The notes: generated from the sequence alone by a model not told the origin. DNA of 64,000 nucleotides from DAOUJI01 sp965197415 (GCA_965197415.1 OZ240207.1:2480001-2544000), one strand, 5' to 3'; shown: positions 50,804 through 59,309, numbered from the stretch's first letter. Numbers and translations are program-made.

Positions 50804-52714
50804 ATGGCAAAGACTATACAAAATCTCAAATGGAGTGCGTTAAGCCTACTGGCAGTTGTGGTTCTTGCCGCCATTGTCGCTTGTGGCGGCGAGGAGCCGA
50901 CCCAGGCGCCCACGGCAACATCCGTCCCCGCGGCAACGGCTACAACGGCCCCGGCCCCAACGGCTACAACGGCCCCAACCCCAACAGCAGGTCCGGTGCA
51001 ACAGGAGAGGGTAGACGTGGCGTCCGGCTCTCTTGGTTATGGCATATCGGGCTTCAAGATAGAAGACTTTGGCGAGCCAAAATACGGCGGCATGAACCAG
51101 GTCCTGTTCTGCTGCGACATACGCACCTGGGACGCGGCTGTCCCCTGCTGCACGCATTTCGCCGCCCAGCTTAGCCCTATGTTCAACACGCTGCTCCAGT
51201 TTAACCCGTGGACCTTCGACAGGTTCGACATATCAGGCGACGCAGCGGCGAGTTGGGAGCGATCGAACGCGGACGGCACCATTTGGACTTTCAGTTTGAA
51301 GCCCGGGGCGGTTTTCTGGGATGGAAGTCCGGTTACCGCTCAAGACTGGGTATACAGCTTTGATCGTCTGGTGGGGAGGGGAGACAAAGAGGGAGGCGAC
51401 AGGGAGGTCAAGCAGTTCTTCGGCCCCCACTTTGACAGGGCGGTCGCCGTAGATGAAAACACCTTGGAAATACACCTGCTTCACCCATGGGCCGACTTCG
51501 TCTCCTTCATGGCTGACGACCACTTCGCGGTGATGAAGCAGTCCCACTATGAAGAGCTTGACAGTAAGGCCAATGCCGGAGATGAAACGGTATTCGACGT
51601 TGAGAACGGCTGGAAGAATGTGATGCTCTCCGGGCCTTTCAAGCCTATCAATGTAGAGAGCAACCGGCGATGGACTCTTGAGGCGAACCCGATCTATTGG
51701 AAAACGGACCCGGAAGGGCGAGATCTACCCTACCTGGACGGCGCGGAGTTCTTCACGATACGCGGTAAAGACGCCACCCAGGCGGCATGGGAAGCCGAGC
51801 AACTCTGGCAAAACAACGCACAGAACAACGGCAACATGGACCCCGGTCAGCTCTGGGACCTGGTGGAACGTGAGGGCGGAAAGTTTATTGCATACCCCGT
51901 GCCCTGCTGCCCAGGGGGCCTTTCATTCAACACCAGCAAGCCGCCTTTCGATGACGTGCGAGTCCGCAGGGCGATTTCTCTTGCGCTGGACAGGGACAAG
52001 TTCAACGACCTGGTCTGGGACGGCAGAGGCATATTGGGCACGCCGTGCGGAGCGCCCGGCCACCCTCTGTGCTGGGACGAGGAACAGCTGAGGTCGTTGC
52101 CGGGAATCAGGAAAGTCCCGAACAATAAGGACGGGGAGAAACACCCGGATGACATCGCTGAAGCCAAGAGGCTTCTGGAAGAGGCGGGTTACCCGGACGG
52201 GTTCGATACGACCTACATATACAGTGGTTCGGTCAGTGGTAGGGATGAGTACACTCCCCTCAGCGACGACCTGAAGGAGCTGGGCATCGAGCTAACCGCT
52301 ACAGTCCTGGACACGGCGGCACGAATCGAGGCTTTGCAAAATGGGCAATTCGACATGATAACGTCAGGAACCGGCGCTGGTGTGGTCACGCCTGACACCT
52401 ACCTCAATCGTTACTATCCATTGGATTCCGAGAACAACGTGTTTGATTGGACGTACGACGGTTCTGAAGACCTGCTTGGTCTCGTAGCCCAGCAGTCTCA
52501 GGAAATAGACCTCGCCCAGAGGAGAGCCGTACTGGACGATATACAGGACATCCTCATCAACAAGGACAGTTACTGGCTGGTCTTGATACTGAAGACTTGG
52601 AGCAGGGTGTTCAACACCGAAAAGGTGGCAGGTCAGATGCCCACCCAAAGCGGCCAGATCGAGAGCAGGCTGGAGCAAATCTGGTTGGTGGACGCCACAG
52701 GGACCAGCCGTTAG
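50804..52714 (+). CDS. ABC transporter substrate-binding lipoprotein, peptide/solute family 5
   Basis: 636 aa. A lipoprotein signal peptide (residues 1-27; hydrophobic SALSLLAVVVLAAIVAC) ends in the lipidation Cys, followed by a 40-residue Thr/Pro/Ala-repeat linker, as in surface-tethered lipoproteins of monoderm-like Chloroflexota. The SBP_bac_5 domain follows (YGGMNQVLFCCD...; FDISGDAAASWERSNADGTIWTFSLKPG; FDDVRVRRAISLALDRDKF). It binds oligopeptides or another solute and hands it to DppB/DppC-type permeases, two of which lie 0.3 kb downstream in the opposite direction. An unusual number of cysteines (CCDIR, CCTH, CCPGG) is present in the binding domain. Confidence 0.92.
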   Translation: MAKTIQNLKWSALSLLAVVVLAAIVACGGEEPTQAPTATSVPAATATTAPAPTATTAPTPTAGPVQQERVDVASGSLGYGISGFKIEDFGEPKYGGMNQVLFCCDIRTWDAAVPCCTHFAAQLSPMFNTLLQFNPWTFDRFDISGDAAASWERSNADGTIWTFSLKPGAVFWDGSPVTAQDWVYSFDRLVGRGDKEGGDREVKQFFGPHFDRAVAVDENTLEIHLLHPWADFVSFMADDHFAVMKQSHYEELDSKANAGDETVFDVENGWKNVMLSGPFKPINVESNRRWTLEANPIYWKTDPEGRDLPYLDGAEFFTIRGKDATQAAWEAEQLWQNNAQNNGNMDPGQLWDLVEREGGKFIAYPVPCCPGGLSFNTSKPPFDDVRVRRAISLALDRDKFNDLVWDGRGILGTPCGAPGHPLCWDEEQLRSLPGIRKVPNNKDGEKHPDDIAEAKRLLEEAGYPDGFDTTYIYSGSVSGRDEYTPLSDDLKELGIELTATVLDTAARIEALQNGQFDMITSGTGAGVVTPDTYLNRYYPLDSENNVFDWTYDGSEDLLGLVAQQSQEIDLAQRRAVLDDIQDILINKDSYWLVLILKTWSRVFNTEKVAGQMPTQSGQIESRLEQIWLVDATGTSR

Positions 52715-52737
52715 ATTCCATTCAAGGCACGGACTAG

Positions 52738-52769
52738 AAAGGGAGAGGGCCACGGTTCTCTCCCTTTTC
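52738..52769 (+). terminator. Rho-independent terminator after the substrate-binding protein
   Basis: AAAGGGAGAG (52738-52747) pairs perfectly with CTCTCCCTTT (52758-52767) over 10 bp with a 10-nt loop, ending in TTTTCGTTT. It lies 24 bp after the stop codon. Confidence 0.85.
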
Positions 52770-52806
52770 GTTTGCCCAGTTTATAACGCGAAAATAGACG
52801 TGGCCT

Positions 52807-52847
52807 GCCCCTCCTCCACTGGCGGGAGAAGGTTGAGATTAGGGGGA
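52807..52847. repeat. Palindromic intergenic repeat, CCCTC family
   Basis: A degenerate copy: CCCCTCCTCCACTGGCGGGAG, then AAGGTTGAGATTAGGGGGA. It lies between two convergent genes. Confidence 0.5.
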
Positions 52848-52916
52848 AGCGTCCGTCGCTCACACGTCGATCCGGCGCCGCGCTCCTTTGTCGGCTGGTT
52901 TGAAGACAAGGACTTG

Positions 52917-52988
52917 AGATTCCTCACTCCGCTCCGTTTCGGAGCGACAGTTGAGGTGGTGGAAAAACCTACGTTCTAATGTGAACAG
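52917..52988. repeat. Interspersed repeat, AGATTCCTCACTG family, copy B
   Basis: Second copy of the repeat at 34995-35071: AGATTCCTCACTCCGC at the start, ACAGTTGAGG in the middle and TTCTAATGTGAACAG at the end. It lies just before the 3' end of the DppC-type gene. Outside it and the palindromic repeat at 52807, the 316-bp gap holds only the terminator. Confidence 0.6.
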
Positions 52989-53030
52989 GCACTCAATCGT
53001 CAGGCTGCCTCGGACGACTGTTGGCCGGAG

Positions 53031-53954
53031 TCAGTTTCTGGTCCCCCTCATCTTGGGGTCCCATAGGTCCCGCAGTGCGTCGCCCATCATGTTGAAAGCG
53101 AATACCGCCAGACCTATGGCTATAGAAGGCAAGTAGACCAGCTGGGGTTGCTTTCTGAGAAACTCGTAAGTGCTGCCTCCCATTATTCCACCCCAGGAGG
53201 GCACGTGAGGAGGCGGTCCCAGTCCCAGGAAGCTCAATGAGCTCTCGATGATAATCGCTGCGCCCAGAGTGACCGAAACCAGGATCATGCTCAGGGATAG
53301 ACACTGGGGGAGGACATGACGAATCGCGATTCGCCAGTATCCGGCTCCTACGGCTCTAGCGGCGGTGACGTAGTCCATGGGAACTATCGATAGAGCTTGG
53401 GACCGTATAGCCCGGGTTGTCGGGGCTATGACCGTAATTGCAATTGCGAGAATTACGTTCTCCAGGGAAGCGCCTAACGTAGCCCTGATGGCCAGGGCCA
53501 GAATCAGGGAAGGAAAGGCCATCATGGCGTCTATGAATCTCTGTATCACCAGGTCCACTTTGCCTCCACTTGTGGCGCTGATGACTCCGAGAGCGGTCCC
53601 AATGGAAACCCCGGCAATAGTGGCTACGACGGATACGTAAAGGGAAATGCGCGCTCCGAAAATGAGGCGGCTGAGCAGGTCTCGCCCCTGTTGGTCTCCG
53701 CCTAATAAGTAGCCTGTCTCACCGAAATCCGAGTAGTCTGCGAAAATGGCTTTTCTGTCCGGTTTTTGGGGGTCGACGGGCGCCAGCAGCGGAGCGAAGA
53801 CCGCTAGGAATGTGAGCGCTGCGAATATGACGATGCCAAGGGTTCCCAGAGGTTGGTGCGTGACGAACCTTCTGACCACCCGGACAGCGGTTATGTACCA
53901 CGGGCGATGTCCTGCCGTGGGACTGGACCGGTTTACAATTGAGTCTTGATTCAA
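53031..53954 (-). CDS. ABC transporter permease, DppC type
   Basis: 307 aa with the N-terminal cytoplasmic extension and first helix typical of DppC/OppC (PLGTLGIVIFAALTFLAVFAPLLAP), then five more helices. The EAA loop that docks to the ATPase reads DYVTAARAVGAGYWRIAIRHVLPQC. LGLGPPPHVPSWGGIM is a family signature. It forms the inner-membrane channel with the DppB-type protein encoded 39 bp upstream. No ATP-binding subunits (DppD/F) lie nearby, so they must be provided from elsewhere. Confidence 0.93.
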   Translation of the reverse strand: MNQDSIVNRSSPTAGHRPWYITAVRVVRRFVTHQPLGTLGIVIFAALTFLAVFAPLLAPVDPQKPDRKAIFADYSDFGETGYLLGGDQQGRDLLSRLIFGARISLYVSVVATIAGVSIGTALGVISATSGGKVDLVIQRFIDAMMAFPSLILALAIRATLGASLENVILAIAITVIAPTTRAIRSQALSIVPMDYVTAARAVGAGYWRIAIRHVLPQCLSLSMILVSVTLGAAIIIESSLSFLGLGPPPHVPSWGGIMGGSTYEFLRKQPQLVYLPSIAIGLAVFAFNMMGDALRDLWDPKMRGTRN

Positions 53955-53993
53955 CGTTTTGGTCTTACTCTCTCAGTTTCCCTGGGCTTGGCG

Positions 53994-54953
53994 CTATCCA
54001 TATCGGATACGGGGGTCCAGCACGCCGTACAAGAGGTCCACGATAAGATTGATGATCAAGATCGCGCCTATCATGGTCATGACCACGCCCTGCACCACCG
54101 TGAAGTCACGGTTGCCAATGCCGTCCAGAAGAGTCTCGCCCATCCCCGGGAGCCGAAAGATTCTCTCGATAATCACTGTGCCGCCCAATAGAACGGCGAA
54201 CTGGAAACCCGACAGAGTCAGCACGGGGAGCAAGGCGTTTCTCAGGGCATGCCGGTTGATGACCAATGTTTCTTTTAGACCTTTAGACCGTGCGGTACGG
54301 ACGTAGTCTTCTCTCAAAACGTCCAGCATCCCCGAACGGGTAATCCTCGCCATATATCCGATGCGTGTAAAGGATAGGGCCACGATTGGAAACACCATCT
54401 GCTTTATATTCGTCCAGGGTTCTTCCCAGATTTGGTTATATCCAGGAGGCGGCAGCCAGTTGAAAACGGTGACTAGGACAAAGAGGATCATGATGGCGAA
54501 GACAAATAAAGGGACGGTTATGCCTGTGATGGCTACAAACCGTCCCACATAGTCGATCCACGTGTTTTGGTAGACCGCCGAGACAATGCCCAGGGGTATC
54601 GCCAGAGCCAAGCTGATTACGATCGCTCCAATTGCCAATTCCACGCTTATAGGCAGTCCACGGGCGATTTTGCCGTTGACTTTAGAGTCGTCAAACATGG
54701 ACCTGCCTAAGTCACCAGTAAGCAGCCCTCCGCTCCAGTCGAAATACTGGACAACGAGGGGTCGGTCCGTTCCCAATTTTTTTTGCGCCGCCATCAACTC
54801 GTCACGGGTGAAGTCCGCCGTTCCGGTCGGCCCAATAAGCCTGGCCACCGCCGGGTCTCCTGGAACGACACGCAGCAGGAGGAAGGAGATGATGGAGACG
54901 AGGATGATTGTAGGTATGAAGAGAAGCAGACGGCGTGCGATATAAACGTACAC
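53994..54953 (-). CDS. ABC transporter permease, DppB type
   Basis: 319 aa from a GTG at 54953 preceded by GAGG. Six helices; the family opening IARRLLLFIPTIILVSIISF, VPGDPA, and the EAA loop DYVRTARSKGLKETLVINRHALRNALLP are present. It pairs with the DppC-type permease to import a peptide-like solute captured by the lipoprotein 50804-52714. The divergent orientation of the lipoprotein gene relative to these permeases implies separate control. Confidence 0.94.
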   Translation of the reverse strand: MYVYIARRLLLFIPTIILVSIISFLLLRVVPGDPAVARLIGPTGTADFTRDELMAAQKKLGTDRPLVVQYFDWSGGLLTGDLGRSMFDDSKVNGKIARGLPISVELAIGAIVISLALAIPLGIVSAVYQNTWIDYVGRFVAITGITVPLFVFAIMILFVLVTVFNWLPPPGYNQIWEEPWTNIKQMVFPIVALSFTRIGYMARITRSGMLDVLREDYVRTARSKGLKETLVINRHALRNALLPVLTLSGFQFAVLLGGTVIIERIFRLPGMGETLLDGIGNRDFTVVQGVVMTMIGAILIINLIVDLLYGVLDPRIRYG

Positions 54954-55155
54954 TGGCGCCTCGACAGTCGGCTCTTGAGAAGCTTACCTTTTCCTTAGTG
55001 TTCTCTTAATGAGTGATTTGAAAATGTCGTTAGTCAACAGAGAGTTGGGACTTTGGTGCACCCGATTTTACCCCCGCTATGTATAGGATGTACACCACGG
55101 CGCTGTTTCCTTGGAGACATTCGGGCAGAGGTGTGCCCATACCGGGTCGCTTGAA

Positions 55156-55899
55156 CTAAGAAGAGGCTGAGGGCGACGGCGTCGCGCCTCGTTTGCGGGA
55201 CTGCCATCGGTTATACAGTGCAGCTCCCCCGACGGCGCCGGCAACTATTGCCGCCTGCAGCACGACCAGTCCCACCACCAGCATGGCGGCGTCGAACCAG
55301 AACCCGGAGGGAAACATCATCACTAGGAAGTCTCGTCTTGGGTCCAGTTGCCAGAAATCGTTGGCAAAGCTGAGCTCGTGGAACAGGGTGAACAGGAAAT
55401 CGAAACTCACCAGCGACATGAGTCCGACCAGCAGCGTCAGCCCCACCGTGACGCCCGCCCCGAACAGTCCCAGCCTGGCCAGAGTCTTCAAAAACTTCCG
55501 ATGGTGAAGATAGAATCCGGCAGCAATAAAGGCGACGATAAAAATAGCTGAGCCGACGCCCACCCAATAGACTCCCCGCACCAGCTTCTTCACGTCGTGC
55601 ATGTGCACCACTTCCTTCTGGTTGAAGAGGACGCGTTCCTCACCGAATACGCGGGTCGTAACGGCCAATGGCTCTGTGGCAGAGTTGAAGTAGTTGCGTA
55701 TCTCACGGGCCACGGCCATCAGGTCGGCCTTCTCTATGCCCGTGACCGAGGTCACTCGGTACCGGTCGAAGCCGTACTCGTAGAGGCCCAGGTCGTTGAT
55801 CGCCCACGTCACGCTGACGGCGATGAAGAGCAGCGGGACCGCCACGACAAACAGGACGGCCAAAGCCCTTTTCGCTGCCGGTGCAAGCTGTTCGGCCAT
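55156..55899 (-). CDS. DUF1461 / TIGR01906 integral membrane protein
   Basis: 247 aa with about five membrane helices. An N-terminal helix (VLFVVAVPLLFIAVSVTWAI) is followed by an extracytoplasmic loop with FNQKEVVHMHDVKKLVRG, the family motif, then helices at about 110-130, 140-160 and 205-235, and the FHELSFANDFWQLDPRRDFLVMMFP segment that is also diagnostic. The family is widespread in Firmicutes and Chloroflexota; its function is not known. A basic, Ser-rich C-terminal tail ends the protein. The gene is divergent from mazG. Confidence 0.85.
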   Translation of the reverse strand: MAEQLAPAAKRALAVLFVVAVPLLFIAVSVTWAINDLGLYEYGFDRYRVTSVTGIEKADLMAVAREIRNYFNSATEPLAVTTRVFGEERVLFNQKEVVHMHDVKKLVRGVYWVGVGSAIFIVAFIAAGFYLHHRKFLKTLARLGLFGAGVTVGLTLLVGLMSLVSFDFLFTLFHELSFANDFWQLDPRRDFLVMMFPSGFWFDAAMLVVGLVVLQAAIVAGAVGGAALYNRWQSRKRGATPSPSASS

Positions 55900-55981
55900 G
55901 AAGATACGGTATCACTGGCCTGCGTTGCCTTCAACCTAAGCGGCTATCTATAATCGCCTAGAGCAATCCGCCTGATTGGAG

Positions 55982-56764
55982 ATGGACATGGAAAACCCTC
56001 CCGCCTCTTTCTACGGCCTGGTGGACATAGTGGCCAGGCTCAGGTCGCCCGGCGGCTGTCCCTGGGACAGAGAGCAGACCCACGAGTCGTTGAAGCGAAA
56101 CCTGCTGGAGGAGAGCTACGAGGCTTTGGAGGCCATCGACAGCGGCGACTCTGCCAAAATCGCAGAGGAGATGGGCGACATTCTAGTGCAGACGGTGTTC
56201 CACGCCCAGATGGCCAGCGAAGCGGGAAACTTCACTATCGATGATGTGGTGGCTGGGATAAGCGACAAGCTGGTGCGCCGCCATCCCCACGTCTTTGGGG
56301 ACGTCCAAGCAGCCGACGCCCGGGAAGTCGAACTCAACTGGGACACACTAAAGGAGCAGGAAGCGAAGGGAAAGCGGAAGTCTCCAGTGGAGGGGATTCC
56401 CAAGGACATGCCGGCCTTGGCCTATGCCCAGCTGATGCAGGACCGGGTTGGTCGGGCGGGTTTTGAGTGGGACGACATCTCCGGCGCCCTGGACAAGCTG
56501 GCCGAGGAGATTGGGGAACTCCAGAACACGAAGAATGATGAAGAGCGGGCCGAGGAGTACGGCGACGTGCTGTTCATGGTGGTCAGCCTGGCCCGATGGC
56601 TTGGCCTTCAGGCCGAGGACTGTCTACGCCAGTCGAACCTCAAGTTCCAGAAACGGTACATGGCCATGGCGAAGATAGCCGTCGAACGAGGTCTGGACTT
56701 CTCAATGCTGCCCCTGAGCGAAAAGCAGTCCCTCTGGCAAGAGTCCAAGGGTCGTGTGGGGTAA
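55982..56764 (+). CDS. mazG: Nucleoside triphosphate pyrophosphohydrolase MazG
   Basis: 260 aa from ATG 55982 (ATG 55988 possible; a TTG at 55976 less likely). Two MazG domains: the first with LRSPGGCPWDREQTHESLKRNLLEESYE and EEMGDILVQTVFHAQ carries the metal-binding EExxE pattern; the second runs from about residue 155 with DKLAEEIGELQNT and EEYGDVLFMVVSLAR. The enzyme hydrolyses all NTPs to NMP and pyrophosphate, cleaning damaged nucleotides and modulating alarmone levels. The length and layout match E. coli MazG. Confidence 0.95.
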   Translation: MDMENPPASFYGLVDIVARLRSPGGCPWDREQTHESLKRNLLEESYEALEAIDSGDSAKIAEEMGDILVQTVFHAQMASEAGNFTIDDVVAGISDKLVRRHPHVFGDVQAADAREVELNWDTLKEQEAKGKRKSPVEGIPKDMPALAYAQLMQDRVGRAGFEWDDISGALDKLAEEIGELQNTKNDEERAEEYGDVLFMVVSLARWLGLQAEDCLRQSNLKFQKRYMAMAKIAVERGLDFSMLPLSEKQSLWQESKGRVG

Positions 56765-56838
56765 GTAGGCAGCTTGTTTTCCGTCAAAGCAACCCGGTGT
56801 ACGCCGTCTCTTCTACAAGGGCCACCGAATAGTTCTTA

Positions 56839-57660
56839 TCAGCCCTCCACAGGGCCGTAGCCGGGGGCTATGTAGTAGACCCCGCCGGACATAAGCTGGG
56901 CCAGCTCACTCAGCGGTTCTAGAGATACGGCGGGACCTGCGAACCGGCTGGCGAACCTGTCCATCACGCCACGCTTGGGGCGGACCCACACCGGCCTGGG
57001 TTTGGTCTTGCCCAGTTCTGCCGCAGTCTCCAGGGCATCGTCGAAATCGCCCAGCCGGTCTATGAGGCCCTTCTCCAGGGCAGTCTTTGCCGTGAAAACC
57101 TCTCCGGTGGCCAATTCTCGGACCTGCTCGACGGGCATGTTGCGGCCCTGGCTGACCGATTCCACGAAGTTGTCGTACACCTCAGAGATGAGGTCTTGGA
57201 ACTTGGACTCCTCCTCCGACGTGGGAGACCTCCAGAACCCGGTCATGCCTTTGAGCCTTCCGGCGCTGAAGACGTTGACGCGTACGCCCATCCTCTCCAG
57301 CAGGTCCTGGATGACGGGACGCATGTATATGACTCCTATGGAGCCCACCAAGGCCGACGGCAGAGCCATGATGATGTTGGCGGCGCTGGCCAGATAGTAG
57401 GCTCCCGACGCTCCGGTGCCCCGGACGTAGGCCACCACCGGCTTGTCCTGGGCGGTGCGCCTCAGGCTGCGGTATAGGACTTCCGACGCGGCGGCGGACC
57501 CCCCGGGAGAGTCGATGTCCACCACGACGGCCTTGAACTTCCTGTCCCTCCGGACTTGGTCGATTAGCTGTGCTTGCGCCTGGACTTTGGCGCCTCCGCC
57601 GATTACACCGAATATTTCGATTACGCCTATGCTTGAACGCGCCAGAAATTTTACCGGCAA
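56839..57660 (-). CDS. sppA: Signal peptide peptidase SppA, short form without membrane anchor
   Basis: 273 aa. Clp-like fold with catalytic Ser85 in RGTGASGAYYLAS and general base Lys137 in SAGRLKGMTG, the Ser-Lys dyad of SppA36-type peptidases. DIDSPGGSAAASE (49-61) is the oxyanion-side motif. No N-terminal membrane helix is present, unlike most SppA, so it may be soluble or peripheral. The gene lies last in a minus-strand set with a small DUF protein and two MaoC-like genes, 27 bp after the DUF gene. Confidence 0.92.
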   Translation of the reverse strand: MPVKFLARSSIGVIEIFGVIGGGAKVQAQAQLIDQVRRDRKFKAVVVDIDSPGGSAAASEVLYRSLRRTAQDKPVVAYVRGTGASGAYYLASAANIIMALPSALVGSIGVIYMRPVIQDLLERMGVRVNVFSAGRLKGMTGFWRSPTSEEESKFQDLISEVYDNFVESVSQGRNMPVEQVRELATGEVFTAKTALEKGLIDRLGDFDDALETAAELGKTKPRPVWVRPKRGVMDRFASRFAGPAVSLEPLSELAQLMSGGVYYIAPGYGPVEG

Positions 57661-57687
57661 AGTGAAACTCCTAGAAGGACGAATGTC

Positions 57688-57957
57688 CTACAGCCTCCAA
57701 ATGGAACCCGTTTGGTGGACCAGGTCCACAGTATATATTGCGTCATAAGACCAACCGACCTGTTTCATCCAGTCCTCGAAATGGGACTGCTGGACCGCCT
57801 CGCACTCCGTGAACACCTTACCCCTGTCCAGGTCGCAGTAGACCTTGAGGATGGTGGCGCCTCCGCCGGGTTTCCATCCCCTGGGGGTGGAAAAGACCTG
57901 TCGAAACTCCTGCTCAGTCAGGCCTGGGACGCTTTGAATTGCCATATACCGCGTCAT
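57688..57957 (-). CDS. Small protein, DUF4242/SCO4226-like
   Basis: 89 aa. The ATG at 57957 overlaps the stop of the upstream gene (ATGA), so it is translationally coupled. It has a ferredoxin-like alternation of strands and helices: MTRYMAIQSVPGLTEQEFR, ILKVYCDLDRGKVFTECEA, SHFEDWMKQVGW. This resembles the DUF4242 / nickel-responsive small-protein type, which are dimers with few known functions. The assignment is tentative. Confidence 0.45.
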   Translation of the reverse strand: MTRYMAIQSVPGLTEQEFRQVFSTPRGWKPGGGATILKVYCDLDRGKVFTECEAVQQSHFEDWMKQVGWSYDAIYTVDLVHQTGSIWRL

Positions 57958-58706
57958 GCTGATTCCTCTGTTTCCAGCGGCTCCGAAGGGACTCCCCCGT
58001 CATCTTCCGGTTCCACCAGAGTGTCCACCGCTTGGTCAGGGACTCTCCCGTCATCTTCCAGTTCCATCAGAGCGTCCACCGCTTGGTCGGGGACTTCCGG
58101 GGGGATGAAGGGATAGGGCAGGGGCGGCCCTGACCTGAATGGAAGGGCCACACTTGCCGTGGAGGCCATAGTCTCAGCTCCCCCGTAGACCCGGATGCCG
58201 CTCTCGATATTCACCAGGCCCATGTTTTCGAGGCGCCGCGTTTGGGTGACTTTGCCCCACAACACGATGACCTCTCCTGGAGTGATGAGCCCTTTGTGCT
58301 GGAGGTCCAGCTTCCAAAGCCAACCGCCGGGAAGGGCCCAGTCCTTGAGGAGCTGGCACATGGCGTTGACTTTCCACGAGTCGGGGACGACTACTCCGGG
58401 GAGACCGAGGTTGTTCACGGCGGAGTCCAGGTCGAAATAGGCCGAGTCCCATTCCTCCAACACGGAAGTCCAGCGCACCAGTTGAGCGGGAGTCAAGCGG
58501 AGGATGTACCGGGGAAGCCCTAGGCCCACTTCCACGTCTTCAAAGTAGACCTGTGGCTTTTCCCGCAGCGACTCCTCGGACGGTCTTTCGTCCAGGGCCG
58601 GCAACACGGTCACGGGGAGCTGCAGGAGCTCATCGAGACTGTAGGCGACCGGAACGGTGGCTTGGCTTTCGTCTAGCGCCGGACCAGTTGGGTCGTTATC
58701 TTGCAT
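57954..58706 (-). CDS. MaoC/hotdog-fold protein, second half of a split dehydratase pair
   Basis: 250 aa. The middle part YFEDVEVGLGLPRYILRLTPAQLVRW is the opening of a MaoC-like hotdog domain, and LITPGEVIVLWGKVTQTRR is a second strand set. MaoC proteins hydrate enoyl-CoA. A region of about 50 residues at the C-terminus is a 17-residue tandem repeat (VPDQAVDALMELEDDGR, then VPDQAVDTLVEPEDDGG) and low-complexity acidic. The gene overlaps the preceding MaoC-like gene by 34 bp and the next by 4 bp, a tight operon. The classical MaoC catalytic Asp-His pair was not clearly recognised. Confidence 0.6.
   Translation of the reverse strand: MQDNDPTGPALDESQATVPVAYSLDELLQLPVTVLPALDERPSEESLREKPQVYFEDVEVGLGLPRYILRLTPAQLVRWTSVLEEWDSAYFDLDSAVNNLGLPGVVVPDSWKVNAMCQLLKDWALPGGWLWKLDLQHKGLITPGEVIVLWGKVTQTRRLENMGLVNIESGIRVYGGAETMASTASVALPFRSGPPLPYPFIPPEVPDQAVDALMELEDDGRVPDQAVDTLVEPEDDGGVPSEPLETEESA
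57988..58089. repeat. 51-bp in-frame tandem duplication
   Basis: Two direct copies of 51 bp (57988-58038 and 58039-58089) with five mismatches, encoding two 17-residue units in the C-terminal tail of the MaoC-like protein. The 51-bp period keeps the frame. Confidence 0.9.
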
Positions 58707-59293
58707 AGAAGTCTGTCATCCTGGTTGCGATAAGCCGATTCGACTGCAATCAGCAGGGTTGGAGCTTCTTCGGCGGATGTATTGGCAGTCCCCTCGGCGA
58801 TGGAAGCGTAACTGTGGCGCACGAAAATCTGGTTCCCTATGGAGGGATAGCTGAACACTTCTATCCCCACGCCGATGCGGGCGATCCTGCGGAGGAGTGT
58901 GGGCAGCGTAGGGAGGCCTTGAAAGACCCGCATCGGGTCGAGGCTTGAGGAATCGTCCGAAAACCCGTTCTGAGCCAAGATGTCCCGGTCCCCCGGGGGT
59001 CTGCGCCTCTCCAGGCAGGTGGCCATGAGGGGCGGCGTGGAAAGGCCTTTTTGAGGGGTGGATTCAGCGAATTCCATATCCCAGTATCTCGGGTCCGGGT
59101 CCATAAGGGCCTGGCTGAAACGCCTCAGCAGGTCGGCGTCAACGGTCCCCCAACATTGAATGTCTGGGCTGGACACGTCAATCATGGCCGACAGTTCAGG
59201 GCTCAACATAGACTCCGCTCGAGTGTCAAAACGCTGGTCTTCTGGGTCTAGCTTAACTTGCTGTCCTGTTAAGTCAAGGTCTGACAGGCACAT
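58673..59293 (-). CDS. FAS1/MaoC-like dehydratase-domain protein, first half of the pair
   Basis: 206 aa from ATG 59293. A longer frame to 59410 begins with MDSNHRPPRPERG, a typical false reading of an antisense tRNA, and is rejected. DADLLRRFSQALMDPDPRYWDMEFAE and STPPLMATCL match the N-terminal FAS1-like dehydratase segment (RFAQAIGDPNPLY type), and the last strands NQIFVRHSYASIAEGTANTS and VESAYRNQDDRLLCKIT complete a hotdog domain. It overlaps the next gene (57954-58706) by 34 bp, so the two halves may assemble as a heterodimeric hydratase, as in some beta-oxidation systems. Confidence 0.6.
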   Translation of the reverse strand: MCLSDLDLTGQQVKLDPEDQRFDTRAESMLSPELSAMIDVSSPDIQCWGTVDADLLRRFSQALMDPDPRYWDMEFAESTPQKGLSTPPLMATCLERRRPPGDRDILAQNGFSDDSSSLDPMRVFQGLPTLPTLLRRIARIGVGIEVFSYPSIGNQIFVRHSYASIAEGTANTSAEEAPTLLIAVESAYRNQDDRLLCKITTQLVRR

Positions 59294-59309
59294 CAGTCTT
59301 GGGCGCCTA

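Noticed and set aside
55016..55060. Promoter for the DppB/DppC genes
   Set aside because: A TTGACT is seen on the minus strand, but no convincing -10 at proper distance.
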